In this document: one piece after another, positions 42,800 through 52,156 of the stretch
Layout of the letters: every line of letters begins with the position of its first letter
Position numbering within the stretch: the stretch's first letter is position 1
Source: Syntrophomonas sp.
Lineage (GTDB): Bacteria; Bacillota; Syntrophomonadia; Syntrophomonadales; Syntrophomonadaceae
Assembly (NCBI GenBank): GCA_016841875.1
Contig: JAENYG010000002.1
Span: 1 to 64,000, forward strand
Length of the DNA: 64,000 bases
Direction: 5' to 3'
Notes under the pieces: generated by a model
Seen by the model: only the letters and a program-made list of their open reading frames with translations
What the model was told of the DNA's origin: nothing
Databases searched by the model: none
Made by a program: the position numbers and the translations under genes

Positions 42800-42844
42800 G
42801 CAGTTTAATGGTCAGTTGCCTTGCTGAATACTCTGTTAAAACAG

Positions 42845-43273
42845 TTAGAGCTGCAGGGTATCTGGTGCAGGCAGTATAGTTTTGGTTATCCGGCCTGCCG
42901 CCAGCATATTGTTATCCGCATCGAAAATTTTACACTCGACGAAACCTATTCTTTTTCCTGCTTTGATAACATTGGCGCGGGCAATCAGCTCACCAGAAAA
43001 GGCCGGCCTTAAAACTGAAACATTAATATCGTGGGTAGCATAAAAGGTATTTTCATCTACCACAGTGCTAAAAGCAAAAGTTGCAGCTACATCACACAGT
43101 ATATAATAAATACCCCCGTGTACAGCTCCTGCAGCATTTATCAAGTTTTCCTTGATAGGAACACGCAATTCCCCATATCCTTCATTATGCTCGCCTAACT
43201 CAATACCCAGGAAGGTATGTAAGGGCACATCTTTTGATAACTGGATAAAATGGCTCGTATTATCTGCTCCCAT
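42845..43273 (-). CDS. PaaI-family thioesterase
   Basis: A 142 aa hot-dog fold thioesterase. The signature NAAGAVHGGIYYILCDVAATFA (~46-67) carries the HGG motif and the acidic residue on the central helix. It would hydrolyse an acyl- or aryl-CoA to the free acid and CoA, a release valve for CoA in beta-oxidation. GAGAGGAGAG precedes the ATG. It is convergent with the Etf/Fix operon and divergent from a second hot-dog protein at 43590, with which it shares little beyond the fold. Confidence 0.9.
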   Translation of the reverse strand: MGADNTSHFIQLSKDVPLHTFLGIELGEHNEGYGELRVPIKENLINAAGAVHGGIYYILCDVAATFAFSTVVDENTFYATHDINVSVLRPAFSGELIARANVIKAGKRIGFVECKIFDADNNMLAAGRITKTILPAPDTLQL

Positions 43274-43486
43274 TATAAGCTCTCCTCTCTATGTAGTATA
43301 GATGTTCAAATTCAACTACAATGTTATCATTATACTTCCCATACGGATCATATAGCAATTAGTCACTGGATGGTTATAGTTCCCGGCGAGCTTTGCATCA
43401 GGGTTTAGGTACTTACTTCTTGAACCTTCACAATAATGACAATATCTTATATAGTCAGAGATGTTAATGGCTTGAGAGCGAAACCC

Positions 43487-43556
43487 TTGACTTAGGACAG
43501 TGATTTCGAACAATATTAGTTAGAAGTTTTATAGTAAGATTTGTAACTAATATTGT
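43487..43556 (+). promoter_or_regulatory. Promoter overlapped by a long inverted repeat
   Basis: TTGACT (43487-43492), 18 bp spacer, CAATAT (43511-43516) is a fair promoter. The -10 lies within ACAATATTAGTTA (43510-43522), which is repeated as its exact reverse complement at 43544-43556 after 21 bp. The arrangement suits a repressor bound at both arms, controlling the hot-dog protein gene 33 bp downstream. Confidence 0.55.
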
Positions 43557-43589
43557 CTGAAGGAAGTAGTGAATTGAAGGAGATATATA

Positions 43590-44093
43590 ATGGAATATAA
43601 GGTTAGAAAAAAGCAGCAGAATAGTAAAACATGTCTGGTCTGCGGATTGAAAAATGAATTCGGACTTAAAGCTTCTTTTTATGAATTAGAAAACGATGAA
43701 CTTGTTGCGGTGTTCAACCCACTGGAGGAACATCAAAGTTATCCGGGCAGACTGCATGGAGGAATAGCAGCAGCAATATTAGATGAGACAATCGGACGAG
43801 CGATTATGATCAAGGATGAAAATATGTTTGGGGTAACTGTAGATTTGGACCTTAAATATAGACAGCCGGTTCCACTGGACCAGGAGTTGAGAGTTGTAGC
43901 CCGGATAACCAGAGATACCAGCAGATTATTTGAAGGTACAGGAGAAATACTGCTGGCAAATGGAAAGATTGCAGTATCAGGACATGGTAAGTATATGAAA
44001 ATATTAATAGATAAAATGACTGAATTTGATCCGGAAGAAGAGGAATGGAAGGTAACATCAAGTGATTGTGATCCTATTACTATAGATATATAA
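43590..44093 (+). CDS. Hot-dog fold thioesterase-like protein
   Basis: A 167 aa protein with N-terminal CLVCGLKNEFGLKASF, typical of the PaaI-like subgroup that begins CxxCGxxNPxGL, and the active segment SYPGRLHGGIAAAILDETIGRA with HGG and the acidic residue. The last ~30 residues are acidic and may be disordered. A GAAGGAGA site precedes the ATG. An acyl-CoA thioesterase role is likely but the substrate is open. Upstream lies a promoter within a long inverted repeat. Confidence 0.85.
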   Translation: MEYKVRKKQQNSKTCLVCGLKNEFGLKASFYELENDELVAVFNPLEEHQSYPGRLHGGIAAAILDETIGRAIMIKDENMFGVTVDLDLKYRQPVPLDQELRVVARITRDTSRLFEGTGEILLANGKIAVSGHGKYMKILIDKMTEFDPEEEEWKVTSSDCDPITIDI

Positions 44094-44156
44094 TTTGGTT
44101 GATAATCGAAGCCAGTAATTAAGAAAATTGCATCAGGAGGAAATTACATAGAAAAT

Positions 44157-44576
44157 GTGAAAAAAACGATAGATGACAGAGTACATAAGTATTACTGGGA
44201 TAATGATTATAATTGCGCAACCACAATGATTAAGATATTAGGTGAGATACATAACGTGGAATTACACCAACAAGCATTAGATGCAGCACTTGCAATGCAT
44301 GGTGCAGGGCAGTACGGTGCGCAATGTGGGCTGGTTGAAGGAACACTTATGTTTTTGGGGATATATGGGAGACTAAACAACATCAAGTACCAGGAAATTA
44401 TAAAAAAATGTTATGTGTTTGCAGATGAATTTAATAAAAAATTTAATAGCTTGAGCTGCAGTGCGCTAAGACCAGTGGGCTTTAAACCTGAGAATCCGCC
44501 TCATCTCTGTGAAGATCTAACCAAAAGAGCAGTAAAATTTGCAGTTCAATATATAGATAAAATGAACGTAAAATAA
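44157..44576 (+). CDS. C_GCAxxG_C_C family (putative redox) protein
   Basis: A 139 aa protein of the C_GCAxxG_C_C family. The spaced cysteines are visible: NC in DYNCATTM (~20), QCGLVEGTLMFLG (~57), SC in LSCSALRP (~102) and C in PHLCEDLT (~117). The central GAGQYGAQCGLVEG corresponds to the family's GCAxxG core with some change. Such proteins are thought to bind a metal or cluster; function is not established. The GTG start is 16 bp from the AGGAGG motif, which is long, so an earlier non-standard start is possible. Confidence 0.75.
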   Translation: MKKTIDDRVHKYYWDNDYNCATTMIKILGEIHNVELHQQALDAALAMHGAGQYGAQCGLVEGTLMFLGIYGRLNNIKYQEIIKKCYVFADEFNKKFNSLSCSALRPVGFKPENPPHLCEDLTKRAVKFAVQYIDKMNVK

Positions 44577-44705
44577 TGCTATCCTTCATCTGCGACAGGG
44601 GGCCAGGTTCCTTATCTAATTGAAGTAGGAGTGGATTAGGAATAAAGAAGGAGTATAATATAGCTTATATTTGTAATGCGAAATTATATACGAGGCGGGA
44701 TTATA

Positions 44706-47700
44706 GTGAGAAATTTCAAGAAAGTACTAATTGCCAATCGAGGCGAAATTGCCATAAGGATAATCAGAGCATGTCAAGAATTGGGAATTCGGACCGTTAC
44801 CATTTATTCCAAAGAAGATAAATTGGCCTTATTCAGAACCAAGTCCGACGAGTCATACTTGATCGGCAATAATAAAGGTCCTGTTGAAGCCTACTTGAAT
44901 ATAGAAGAGATAATCAACCTGGCCATTAAAAAGGGTGTCGACGCTATTCATCCGGGCTATGGATTCCTGGCCGAGAATGCTGAGTTTGCCGAGAAGTGTA
45001 TAGAGTTCGGAATCGAATTTATTGGTCCCACTCCGGAGATGATGGATCAACTGGGTGATAAGATCAAATCAAAATTAGTGGCCCAGGGAGTCGGCGTCCC
45101 CACTATCCCGGGTATTGAGAAACCTATTAAATCAGATAAAGAGGCTATTAAGTACGCCAAGCAATGCGGTTACCCTATTATGCTCAAGGCTTCAGCAGGA
45201 GGCGGGGGGCGCGGCATGAGAATTGTAAGGCGTGAAGCTGAATTGCTGCAGGAATTTCACAGCGCCAGGAATGAAGCCAGCAAAGCCTTCGGGATCGATG
45301 ATATTTTTATTGAAAAATACCTGGAAAATCCCAAACACATTGAGGTACAAATTCTGGGGGATAATTACGGCAATATTGTTCATTTATACGAAAGAGATTG
45401 CTCTATTCAAAGACGCCATCAAAAAGTAATCGAATTTACCCCAGCTCTATCTCTTTCAGAAGAAAAAAGACAGGCCATTTGCTCGGATGCCGTTAAAATT
45501 GCCAGATCGGTTAACTATAGAAGTGCCGGTACAGTTGAATTTCTGCTAGATCGGGAGGGGAACCATTACTTCATAGAAATGAATCCCAGGATTCAGGTTG
45601 AACATACGGTGACCGAAATGGTGACTGGTATCGATATTGTTCAAAGCCAAATCCTGATTGCCCAGGGTCATAAATTAAGATCGAAAGAAATAGGTATACC
45701 TGGTCAAAGATCCATTAAAGCCAGAGGCTATGCCGTGCAGTGTAGAGTAACAACGGAAGACCCCACCAATAACTTCGCCCCGGATACCGGGAAAATCGAT
45801 GTATATAGGACCGGGTCTGGTTTCGGTATCAGACTGGATGGAGGCAACGGATATACAGGATCGATAATCAGCCCCTACTACGACAGTCTGCTGGTTAAAA
45901 TCATAGCCTGGTCCAGGACTTTTGAAGATGCCATCAATAAGTGCAAGCGTTCAATCAGGGAAACTACAATTAACGGTGTTCAGACTAATGAAGCCTTTTT
46001 GCTCAATGTTCTTTCTCATCCTACATTTATCAAGGGTGATTGTGACACGGGATTTATTGATTCCACCCCTAAACTTTTTGATATAACCCCACGAGAAGAT
46101 CATGAAGCCGCAATTCTGAAATTTATTGGGGAAAAAGTGGTAAATGAAAGCAAGGGCGTTAAGCATGATTATGATGTGCCCAGGGTTCCCCGGATTGCAG
46201 GTAATGCCAGGCTGTCCGGAAGCAAACAGATTTTGGATAAGAAAGGTCCCCAGGGGGTAGTGGATTGGATCAAAGCTCAAAACCGGCTCCTGTTGACGGA
46301 TACAACTATGCGTGATGCTCACCAGTCATTGATGGCCACCCGGGTTAGAACGGTGGATATGTTAAGGATTGCTGAGGCAACCGCATATTTAGGGAAGGAC
46401 TTATTTTCCCTGGAGATGTGGGGTGGTGCCACCTTTGATGTGGCTTACCGTTTTTTAAAAGAATGCCCCTGGCAAAGACTGGTTGAACTCCGCGAAAAAA
46501 TCCCTAATGTAATGTTCCAGATGCTTATCCGGGGTGCCAATGCGGTTGGTTATACTAATTACCCTGATAATGTAGTAAGAGAATTCATCAGAGAATCGGC
46601 GCAGGCAGGCATTGATATATTCCGTATTTTTGACTCCCTGAACTGGTTGAAAGGGATGGAAACAGCCATTGATGAAACACTGAAAACCGGTAAAATTGCT
46701 GAGGCCTGTATCTGCTATACCGGCGATATCCTGGATGAGAGTAAAGACAAATACTCATTGAAATATTATGTTGAAACCGCTAAGGAAATTGAGAAAACGG
46801 GTGCCCATATCCTGGGCATCAAAGACATGTCAGGACTGTTGAAACCCTATGCCGCAGATAAATTGATAAGAGCATTAAAAAACGAGGTGTCCATCCCCAT
46901 TCATCTGCATACCCATGATACCAGCGGTAATGGAGTTGCAACCCTGCTTATGGCGGCAGAGGCCGGAGTAGATATCGTAGATACCGCCTTTAACAGTATG
47001 TCCGGCCTGACCAGTCAGCCGGCGCTTAACTCGGTAGTTGCAGCCCTGGAAAACACTACGCGTGATACCAAGATCAACCTGGATGATATTCAGGAGATAT
47101 CTGATTATTGGAACGACATCAGGCCTATATACAGCCAGTTTGAATCCGGCCTTAAATCAGGAACGGCTGAAGTTTATAAATATGAAATCCCCGGCGGGCA
47201 GTATTCTAATTTAAAACCACAGGTGGGAAGCTTTGGATTGGGACACAAATTCAAAGAAGTCAAGGAGATGTATAAAACTGTCAATGAGATGCTGGGAGAC
47301 ATCGTAAAAGTCACTCCTTCATCAAAACTGGTGGGGGACCTGGCCATATTCATGGTCCGGAATGATTTGACTCCGGAAAACATAGTAGAAAAAGGGAAAG
47401 ACTTAGCTTTTCCTGATTCTGCCGTGTCCTATTTTGAAGGAATGATGGGGCAGCCGGTGGGGGGATTCCCGGTAGAACTACAAAATGTAATATTGAAGGA
47501 TAAAAAGCCTATCACCAGCCGTCCCGGAGAATTATTGGAACCGGTGGACTTTGAAGCGATTCATAAGCTCCTGGAGGAAAAATACAACCTGGAAGCATCT
47601 GGGAGGGAAATTCTAAGTTATGCCCTGTATCCCAAGGTTTTTGGAGAATATTTAAGCTATAAAAAAACCTATGGTGATTTAAGCAAAATGAACAGCTCGG

Positions 47701-48134
47701 TCTTTTTCGATGGCATCGGGGAGGGTGAAGTCTGTGAAGTTGAAGTTGAGGAAGGAAAAATATTTATCGTCAAACTCATAGAAATCGGAAAAGTGAGTAA
47801 AGAAGGGGTGCGGAAAGTAGACTTTGAGGTCAATGGCAACCCCCGAGAAATTATTATAATGGACCAGCAGTACAAAAGCGGGGAAATTATTAAATCAACG
47901 CTAATGGCTGATCCTGATAACAAAAATGAGATTGGTGCCAGCATTCCAGGAACGGTCAGCAAAATACTGGTTAAAAGTGGGGAACAAGTAAAAAGCGGGC
48001 AGAGTCTTATGATCATTGAAGCAATGAAAATGGAGACGCATATCGCGGCTCAGCAGAACGGAAAAATAGCTACTATTATTGTAGAAGAAGGCCAGCAGGT
48101 TAAGAATGGTGAATTATTGATGATGATAGAATAA
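44706..48134 (+). CDS. pyc: Pyruvate carboxylase
   Basis: A ~1142 aa single-chain biotin enzyme that makes oxaloacetate from pyruvate, bicarbonate and ATP. Domains in order: biotin carboxylase (1-~450, IANRGEIAIRI, ASAGGGGRGMR, EMNPRIQVEHTVTE), carboxyltransferase (~530-800, LLTDTTMRDAHQSLMATRVR and the MWGGATFDVAYRFL motif), the PYC/OADA tetramerisation part, and the biotinyl domain with AMKMET, Lys near residue 1108. The GTG at 44706 has a GAGGCGGG site and matches the family N-terminus; ATG 44676 lies before that site. Length equals the family norm. It feeds anaplerosis and gluconeogenesis from acetate-derived pyruvate. Confidence 0.96.
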   Translation: MRNFKKVLIANRGEIAIRIIRACQELGIRTVTIYSKEDKLALFRTKSDESYLIGNNKGPVEAYLNIEEIINLAIKKGVDAIHPGYGFLAENAEFAEKCIEFGIEFIGPTPEMMDQLGDKIKSKLVAQGVGVPTIPGIEKPIKSDKEAIKYAKQCGYPIMLKASAGGGGRGMRIVRREAELLQEFHSARNEASKAFGIDDIFIEKYLENPKHIEVQILGDNYGNIVHLYERDCSIQRRHQKVIEFTPALSLSEEKRQAICSDAVKIARSVNYRSAGTVEFLLDREGNHYFIEMNPRIQVEHTVTEMVTGIDIVQSQILIAQGHKLRSKEIGIPGQRSIKARGYAVQCRVTTEDPTNNFAPDTGKIDVYRTGSGFGIRLDGGNGYTGSIISPYYDSLLVKIIAWSRTFEDAINKCKRSIRETTINGVQTNEAFLLNVLSHPTFIKGDCDTGFIDSTPKLFDITPREDHEAAILKFIGEKVVNESKGVKHDYDVPRVPRIAGNARLSGSKQILDKKGPQGVVDWIKAQNRLLLTDTTMRDAHQSLMATRVRTVDMLRIAEATAYLGKDLFSLEMWGGATFDVAYRFLKECPWQRLVELREKIPNVMFQMLIRGANAVGYTNYPDNVVREFIRESAQAGIDIFRIFDSLNWLKGMETAIDETLKTGKIAEACICYTGDILDESKDKYSLKYYVETAKEIEKTGAHILGIKDMSGLLKPYAADKLIRALKNEVSIPIHLHTHDTSGNGVATLLMAAEAGVDIVDTAFNSMSGLTSQPALNSVVAALENTTRDTKINLDDIQEISDYWNDIRPIYSQFESGLKSGTAEVYKYEIPGGQYSNLKPQVGSFGLGHKFKEVKEMYKTVNEMLGDIVKVTPSSKLVGDLAIFMVRNDLTPENIVEKGKDLAFPDSAVSYFEGMMGQPVGGFPVELQNVILKDKKPITSRPGELLEPVDFEAIHKLLEEKYNLEASGREILSYALYPKVFGEYLSYKKTYGDLSKMNSSVFFDGIGEGEVCEVEVEEGKIFIVKLIEIGKVSKEGVRKVDFEVNGNPREIIIMDQQYKSGEIIKSTLMADPDNKNEIGASIPGTVSKILVKSGEQVKSGQSLMIIEAMKMETHIAAQQNGKIATIIVEEGQQVKNGELLMMIE

Positions 48135-48158
48135 GTGGGACAACTGCTTTTTCTCTTT

Positions 48159-48184
48159 AAAAGACTCCCGCGGGAGTCTTTTTG
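48159..48184 (+). terminator. Intrinsic terminator of pyruvate carboxylase
   Basis: AAAGACTCCCG and CGGGAGTCTTT form a perfect 11 bp palindrome ending in a T-run. Confidence 0.9.
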
Positions 48185-48200
48185 TTGTAGACGAAAAACA

Positions 48201-48272
48201 TGGGACACGGGGACAGGTTCCTTGTCCCACCCTATATTCTTAAGTGGGACAAGGAACCTGTCCCCGTGTCCC
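48201..48272. repeat. REP-like palindrome inside the 3' end of an HD-domain gene
   Basis: Two ~29 nt arms of the GGGACACGGGGACAGGTTCC type around a 13-14 nt spacer. The right arm is translated on the minus strand as the last residues of the HD-domain protein (DTGTGSLSH) and the spacer supplies its stop codon. Confidence 0.85.
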
Positions 48273-48897
48273 TTTGGTGCCGCTGACATTTTTGGAGGAA
48301 GTATTTCGTATTTTCCAATTCGGTCAACCTGGTATTTTCAGTCATATCACCTCTGCCCAGCCGATCACATAAGGACAGCAGGGCGATTTCGTTAGGGGAT
48401 ACTTCTTGGACCATATTATCAATATCAGCGAAAGGCAGCTGTTTGACTACGAAAAGAATCTGCATATGCCATCTGACCATCTGAGATACTTTTCTTGTGA
48501 ATTCATCATCATCTGTAAATTCCTTTAAAAAAGCTGCAGCTAGAACAGCACCATGTTTGTCATGGTCATAAGCGGTAATTTTACCTCGGCGAATTCTGGT
48601 CGTATGGGCTTTACCCAGATCATGTAAGAGAGCTGACCACATGAAAATGCGGGGGTTTTCACTAAGCTGTCTCCCTTCTGCGGCCAAATCGACTACCAGC
48701 AGGGTATGCTTCCATACGCTGCCTTCAGGATGGTGAACAGGGGATTGCTCGATTTTCCTTAAGTCTCCCAGCAGAGTAAATGGATAAGTTTCCAAAAACC
48801 ATCTATTGCCAGCCAGGTGCCTCAAATATTGGGAGGGTTTTTCATCATTTAGCAGGTGTTGTTCCATTTCTATGAATATTTCATACTTCTTTGCCAA
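48232..48897 (-). CDS. HD-domain protein (tRNA nucleotidyltransferase-like), REP-altered C-terminus
   Basis: A 221 aa HD phosphohydrolase domain like the one in the C-terminal part of bacterial CCA-adding enzymes. Metal ligands are visible: H64 in SVWKHTLLVVDLAA, H92-D93 in ALLHDLGKA, and later HDKHG and RWHMQ. It lacks the nucleotidyltransferase domain, so it is a stand-alone phosphohydrolase; substrate unknown. The last ~12 residues, DTGTGSLSHLRI, are encoded by a REP palindrome, so the natural end has been replaced or extended. Start codon ATG at 48897 with a moderate AGGGGGCG site. Confidence 0.8.
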   Translation of the reverse strand: MAKKYEIFIEMEQHLLNDEKPSQYLRHLAGNRWFLETYPFTLLGDLRKIEQSPVHHPEGSVWKHTLLVVDLAAEGRQLSENPRIFMWSALLHDLGKAHTTRIRRGKITAYDHDKHGAVLAAAFLKEFTDDDEFTRKVSQMVRWHMQILFVVKQLPFADIDNMVQEVSPNEIALLSLCDRLGRGDMTENTRLTELENTKYFLQKCQRHQRDTGTGSLSHLRI

Positions 48898-48977
48898 ACG
48901 GTTCGCCCCCTAATCGGGAATATTCATAAGAGTAGCTTTCCCGGAGCAGTTGCCGATTAACCGGAAGAGAAACTAGT

Positions 48978-49012
48978 GTGCAGACACGGGGACGGTTTGA
49001 AGTGACCCCCTA
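48978..49012. repeat. Degenerate REP-type fragment
   Basis: GACACGGGGACGG followed by GTGACCCCC: a decayed relative of the REP arm just left of the IS110 remnant. Confidence 0.4.
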
Positions 49013-49053
49013 AGAGCATACAATTTAGGTACGGTTAATATTTTAGGTTTTTT

Positions 49054-50008
49054 ATGGATATAAACTTTCCAGTTGTCGGCATTGATGTAGCTAAAGAATC
49101 TTCATTTTATGCGGTTCTCGCACCCGACGGAACACCTTACGGTAGGCCTTTTCAGGCTGCCAATGATGCCAGGGGCTTAACCTTCGTCTTGAATAAACTC
49201 AGAAAAGCAGAAGAGACGTTTGGAAAGCCCAAGCTCGTGATCGAGTCTACCGGGTATTTTTCCTCACGCCTCATCCACTTCTTTACCAGGAAATGAACTG
49301 CACGCTGCGTTGGAACAGGCCTGGCCAGGTTTCCCAAAGATATTCTCAAATGTTGGTTCTAAGACCAGCCTGAATTTGCTAAGGCAGTATCCTTATCCAG
49401 CTGATTTAACGGCAGCCAAAAAGGAATACATCCTGGAGCTGATCACGTCTAGTTCTCGAAGAGGCCTCAGCTACGCAGAGAGCAAGTACCAACTGCTACG
49501 ACAAGCCGCAGAGCAAGCCCGGTCCAGTGCTATGCAGTTATCGGCATTTTCAATTTCCATCAGTATCTTTGCCAGTAATTTGATACATATTGACAGCGAA
49601 ATTGCTCGATTAAATATGGAGATTGATAAGCTATCTGCCACAATACCTGCTGTTGGCCTGTTAAAAACGATTCCAGGTATCGGAGAAAACCTGGCCCCTA
49701 TAATCGCAGCTGAAATAGGTGACATTAAGCGATTTAAAAATGCCAAACAGCTTAAGGCTTACTGCGGTATTGATCCATCAGTCAGACAATCCGGTAACTT
49801 CACCGGAACAAAAAACAGATTAACCAAACGGGGGTCACCTTACATTCGCAGGGCACTTTACATAGCAGCCACCGTAGCCATCAGGAAAAATCCTAACGGC
49901 AGTTGTATTAATTCAGTACTTCATGACTATTACCAGGGAAAAATTACTTCAAAACCAAAAAAGCAGGCATTAGGCGCAATAATGAATAAATTGTTTTTGC
50001 AATATTAA
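49054..50008 (+). pseudogene. IS110-family transposase, internally deleted
   Basis: The 5' frame (to 49296) gives the DEDD-type N-terminus: VVGIDVAKESSFYAVLAP with D11, and KLVIESTGYFSSRLIHFF with the Glu. At ~49295 the reading jumps frame into NELHAALEQAWPGFPKIF and continues to 50008 with the Transposase_20 part: LLKTIPGIGENLAPIIAAEIGD, KAYCGIDP, and RLTKRGSPYIRRAL. Some 80-100 residues between, carrying the remaining catalytic Asp residues, are missing. The copy is dead. Its ends could not be placed; the region right of it holds a hairpin. IS110 elements carry a bridge RNA in a flanking non-coding end, which might survive here. Confidence 0.85.
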
Positions 50009-50017
50009 AAAGACAGA

Positions 50018-50056
50018 GGCCCTTTGTTCTGATAACACCAGAAGAACAAAAGACCC
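50018..50056. terminator. Hairpin right of the IS110 remnant
   Basis: GGCCCTTTGTTCT and AGAACAAAAGACCC pair with small mismatches around ~10 nt, then CTATTTG. It may be a terminator or part of the IS right end. Confidence 0.5.
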
Positions 50057-50209
50057 TATTTGCTCAAAGACTATATCGGGTTGCTTAGATTGATACTTAA
50101 TAGCATATGTTAGTTACTCGAAGATCGAGGTGCTGCTTTGCGTCCATTTTAAGATACTAACCTATTTATTAAAACTGCTTGACTTCAGTTAGCTGGTCTG
50201 TGTCTGGGA

Positions 50210-51817
50210 CTATGCTTTTGAGACCACAAAATCATCCCGCTGCTGCAGATATTCATCATAGGTTATCAGTCTGTCTATTAATCCGTCCGGGGTGATTTCC
50301 ATGATTCTGTTGGCAATAGTCTGTACCAACTGATGGTCATGAGAGGTGAACAAAACCGTGCCATTGAATTTTATCAAACCATTGTTCAGCGCAGTAATAG
50401 ATTCTAGATCAAGATGATTAGTAGGTTCATCCAATATTAAAACATTTGCTCCGCTCAGCATCATCTTGGACAGCATACAGCGAACCCTTTCGCCCCCCGA
50501 GAGCACCCGGGCTTCTTTGAGGGCTTCATCTCCGGAGAAGAGCATTCTTCCCAAAAAGCCTCTGATAAAACTCTCAGCTTTTTCTTCTGAGAATTGCCTC
50601 AGCCAGTCAACCAGATTCAATTTTAAATCATTAAAGAATTCCGAGTTATCATTGGGGAAATAAGCCTGAGAGGTGGTAACACCCCACTTGAAGGTGCCGT
50701 TGTCTGCTTCCATTTCGCCCATTAATATCTTAAACAGGGTTGTTTTAGCCAGGCCATCCGATCCTACCAACGCGATCTTATCACCTTTGTTAACCATGAA
50801 ACTGATATTATCCAACACCTTCTGACCATCGATTGTTTTTGATAATCCATCAACCATTAACAAGTCATTGCCCGCTTCTCTATTGGGAGTGAAGCCAACA
50901 TAGGGATATCTGCGGGAAGACGGTCTTATATCATCCAGAGTTAATTTCTCCAGCTGCTTTTTACGGGAAGTAGCTTGTTTAGCTTTCGATGCATTGGAGC
51001 TGAAGCGGGCTATAAATGCCTGTAATTCCTTTATTTTATCTTCTTTTTTCTTGTTTTGATCTTTAGCCATCTGCAGGGCCAACTGGCTGGATTCGTACCA
51101 GAAATCGTAATTGCCAACATATAATTGAGCCTTGGCAAAATCAATATCTACCATATGGGTACATACTTTATTAAGAAAATGCCTGTCATGTGATACTACG
51201 ATCACAGTGTTTTCAAAATTAAGCAGGAATTCTTCCAACCATTTTATTGATTTGATATCCAGATCATTGGTAGGTTCATCCAATAACAGGATATCCGGTT
51301 TTCCAAATAAGGCCTGGGCCAGTAAAACCCTTACTTTTTCCGGACCGCTTAGATCTTTCATCAAAATATTATGGGACTCCTTAGCAATGCCCAATCCAGT
51401 TAGTATGGTGGCAGCATCTGAATCTGCTTCCCAGCCATTAAGTTCAGCATATTCGGCCTCCAGGTTGGCGGCATTTATGCCATCTTCCTCCGAAAAATCA
51501 GCTTTGGCGTATAATAAATCTTTTTCTTTCATAATGGCATACAATCTGGTATGTCCCATAATTACTGTTTCTAAAACTTCAAATTCATCAAAGTGAAAAT
51601 GATCCTGTTTCAAGACAGCCAGCCGCTCTCCGGGTGTGACATGAACCTCCCCCGAACTGGGTTCTAATTCTCCGGATAAAATCTTTAAAAATGTTGATTT
51701 GCCGGCACCATTGGCACCTATGATTCCGTAGCAGTTCCCGGGTGTAAATTTTATATTTACATTATCAAATAATTTACGGTCACTGAATAATAGACTAATA
51801 TTATCGGTACTTATCAT
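50210..51817 (-). CDS. ABC-F family ATPase with altered signature and Walker A motifs
   Basis: A 535 aa soluble ABC-F protein (YbiT-like), two nucleotide-binding domains joined by a basic linker (~240-300), acting on the ribosome. Domain 1 has Walker A GANGAGKST and Walker B ILLLDEPTNDLD, but the signature reads LSGPEKVRV rather than LSGGE. Domain 2 has a normal signature LSGGERVRC and Walker B, but its Walker A reads GSDGLAKTT, with Ala for the third Gly. In ABC dimers the domain 1 signature closes over the domain 2 Walker A, so both changes fall in the same ATP site, which may be non-hydrolysing. No membrane domain. Confidence 0.9.
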   Translation of the reverse strand: MISTDNISLLFSDRKLFDNVNIKFTPGNCYGIIGANGAGKSTFLKILSGELEPSSGEVHVTPGERLAVLKQDHFHFDEFEVLETVIMGHTRLYAIMKEKDLLYAKADFSEEDGINAANLEAEYAELNGWEADSDAATILTGLGIAKESHNILMKDLSGPEKVRVLLAQALFGKPDILLLDEPTNDLDIKSIKWLEEFLLNFENTVIVVSHDRHFLNKVCTHMVDIDFAKAQLYVGNYDFWYESSQLALQMAKDQNKKKEDKIKELQAFIARFSSNASKAKQATSRKKQLEKLTLDDIRPSSRRYPYVGFTPNREAGNDLLMVDGLSKTIDGQKVLDNISFMVNKGDKIALVGSDGLAKTTLFKILMGEMEADNGTFKWGVTTSQAYFPNDNSEFFNDLKLNLVDWLRQFSEEKAESFIRGFLGRMLFSGDEALKEARVLSGGERVRCMLSKMMLSGANVLILDEPTNHLDLESITALNNGLIKFNGTVLFTSHDHQLVQTIANRIMEITPDGLIDRLITYDEYLQQRDDFVVSKA

Positions 51818-52156
51818 AATTTCTGGTATTCCTCCATTAATTGTACTTTATCACAACTTTCATATTTTATCACAGTCAGCACGCTAAAAGGTAATTGATT
51901 TATAAAAAAGCTTTTAGTTGGAGTATTGGATTATTGTATGTCTATACGGTCGGCTGTGGGAACTGGGTACAGATGATACATTATTGTAATTAATTAGGGA
52001 TAAGGCAAATACCAAATCATACTGAGTTCTCGGAATTGTCAATTGTGGTTTCAAATTAATTTAAATTGAAATCAGCAAGATATGATTGGTGATATCATAG
52101 CGTGTCCCAAAAGATGCAAAATATGGTAACATAGACAATAAGGAGGTTGAACGATT
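51818..52156. other. Intergenic, AT-rich
   Basis: Divergent promoter region between the ABC-F gene and the copper-amine-oxidase-domain gene. Short AT-rich palindromes occur (for example TATGAT/ATCATA near 52080), without a clear role. No gene recognised. Confidence 0.4.

Noticed and set aside
48135-48395. ORF across the pyruvate carboxylase terminator and REP palindrome
   Set aside because: It only translates the terminator and repeat and then runs antisense to the HD-domain gene.
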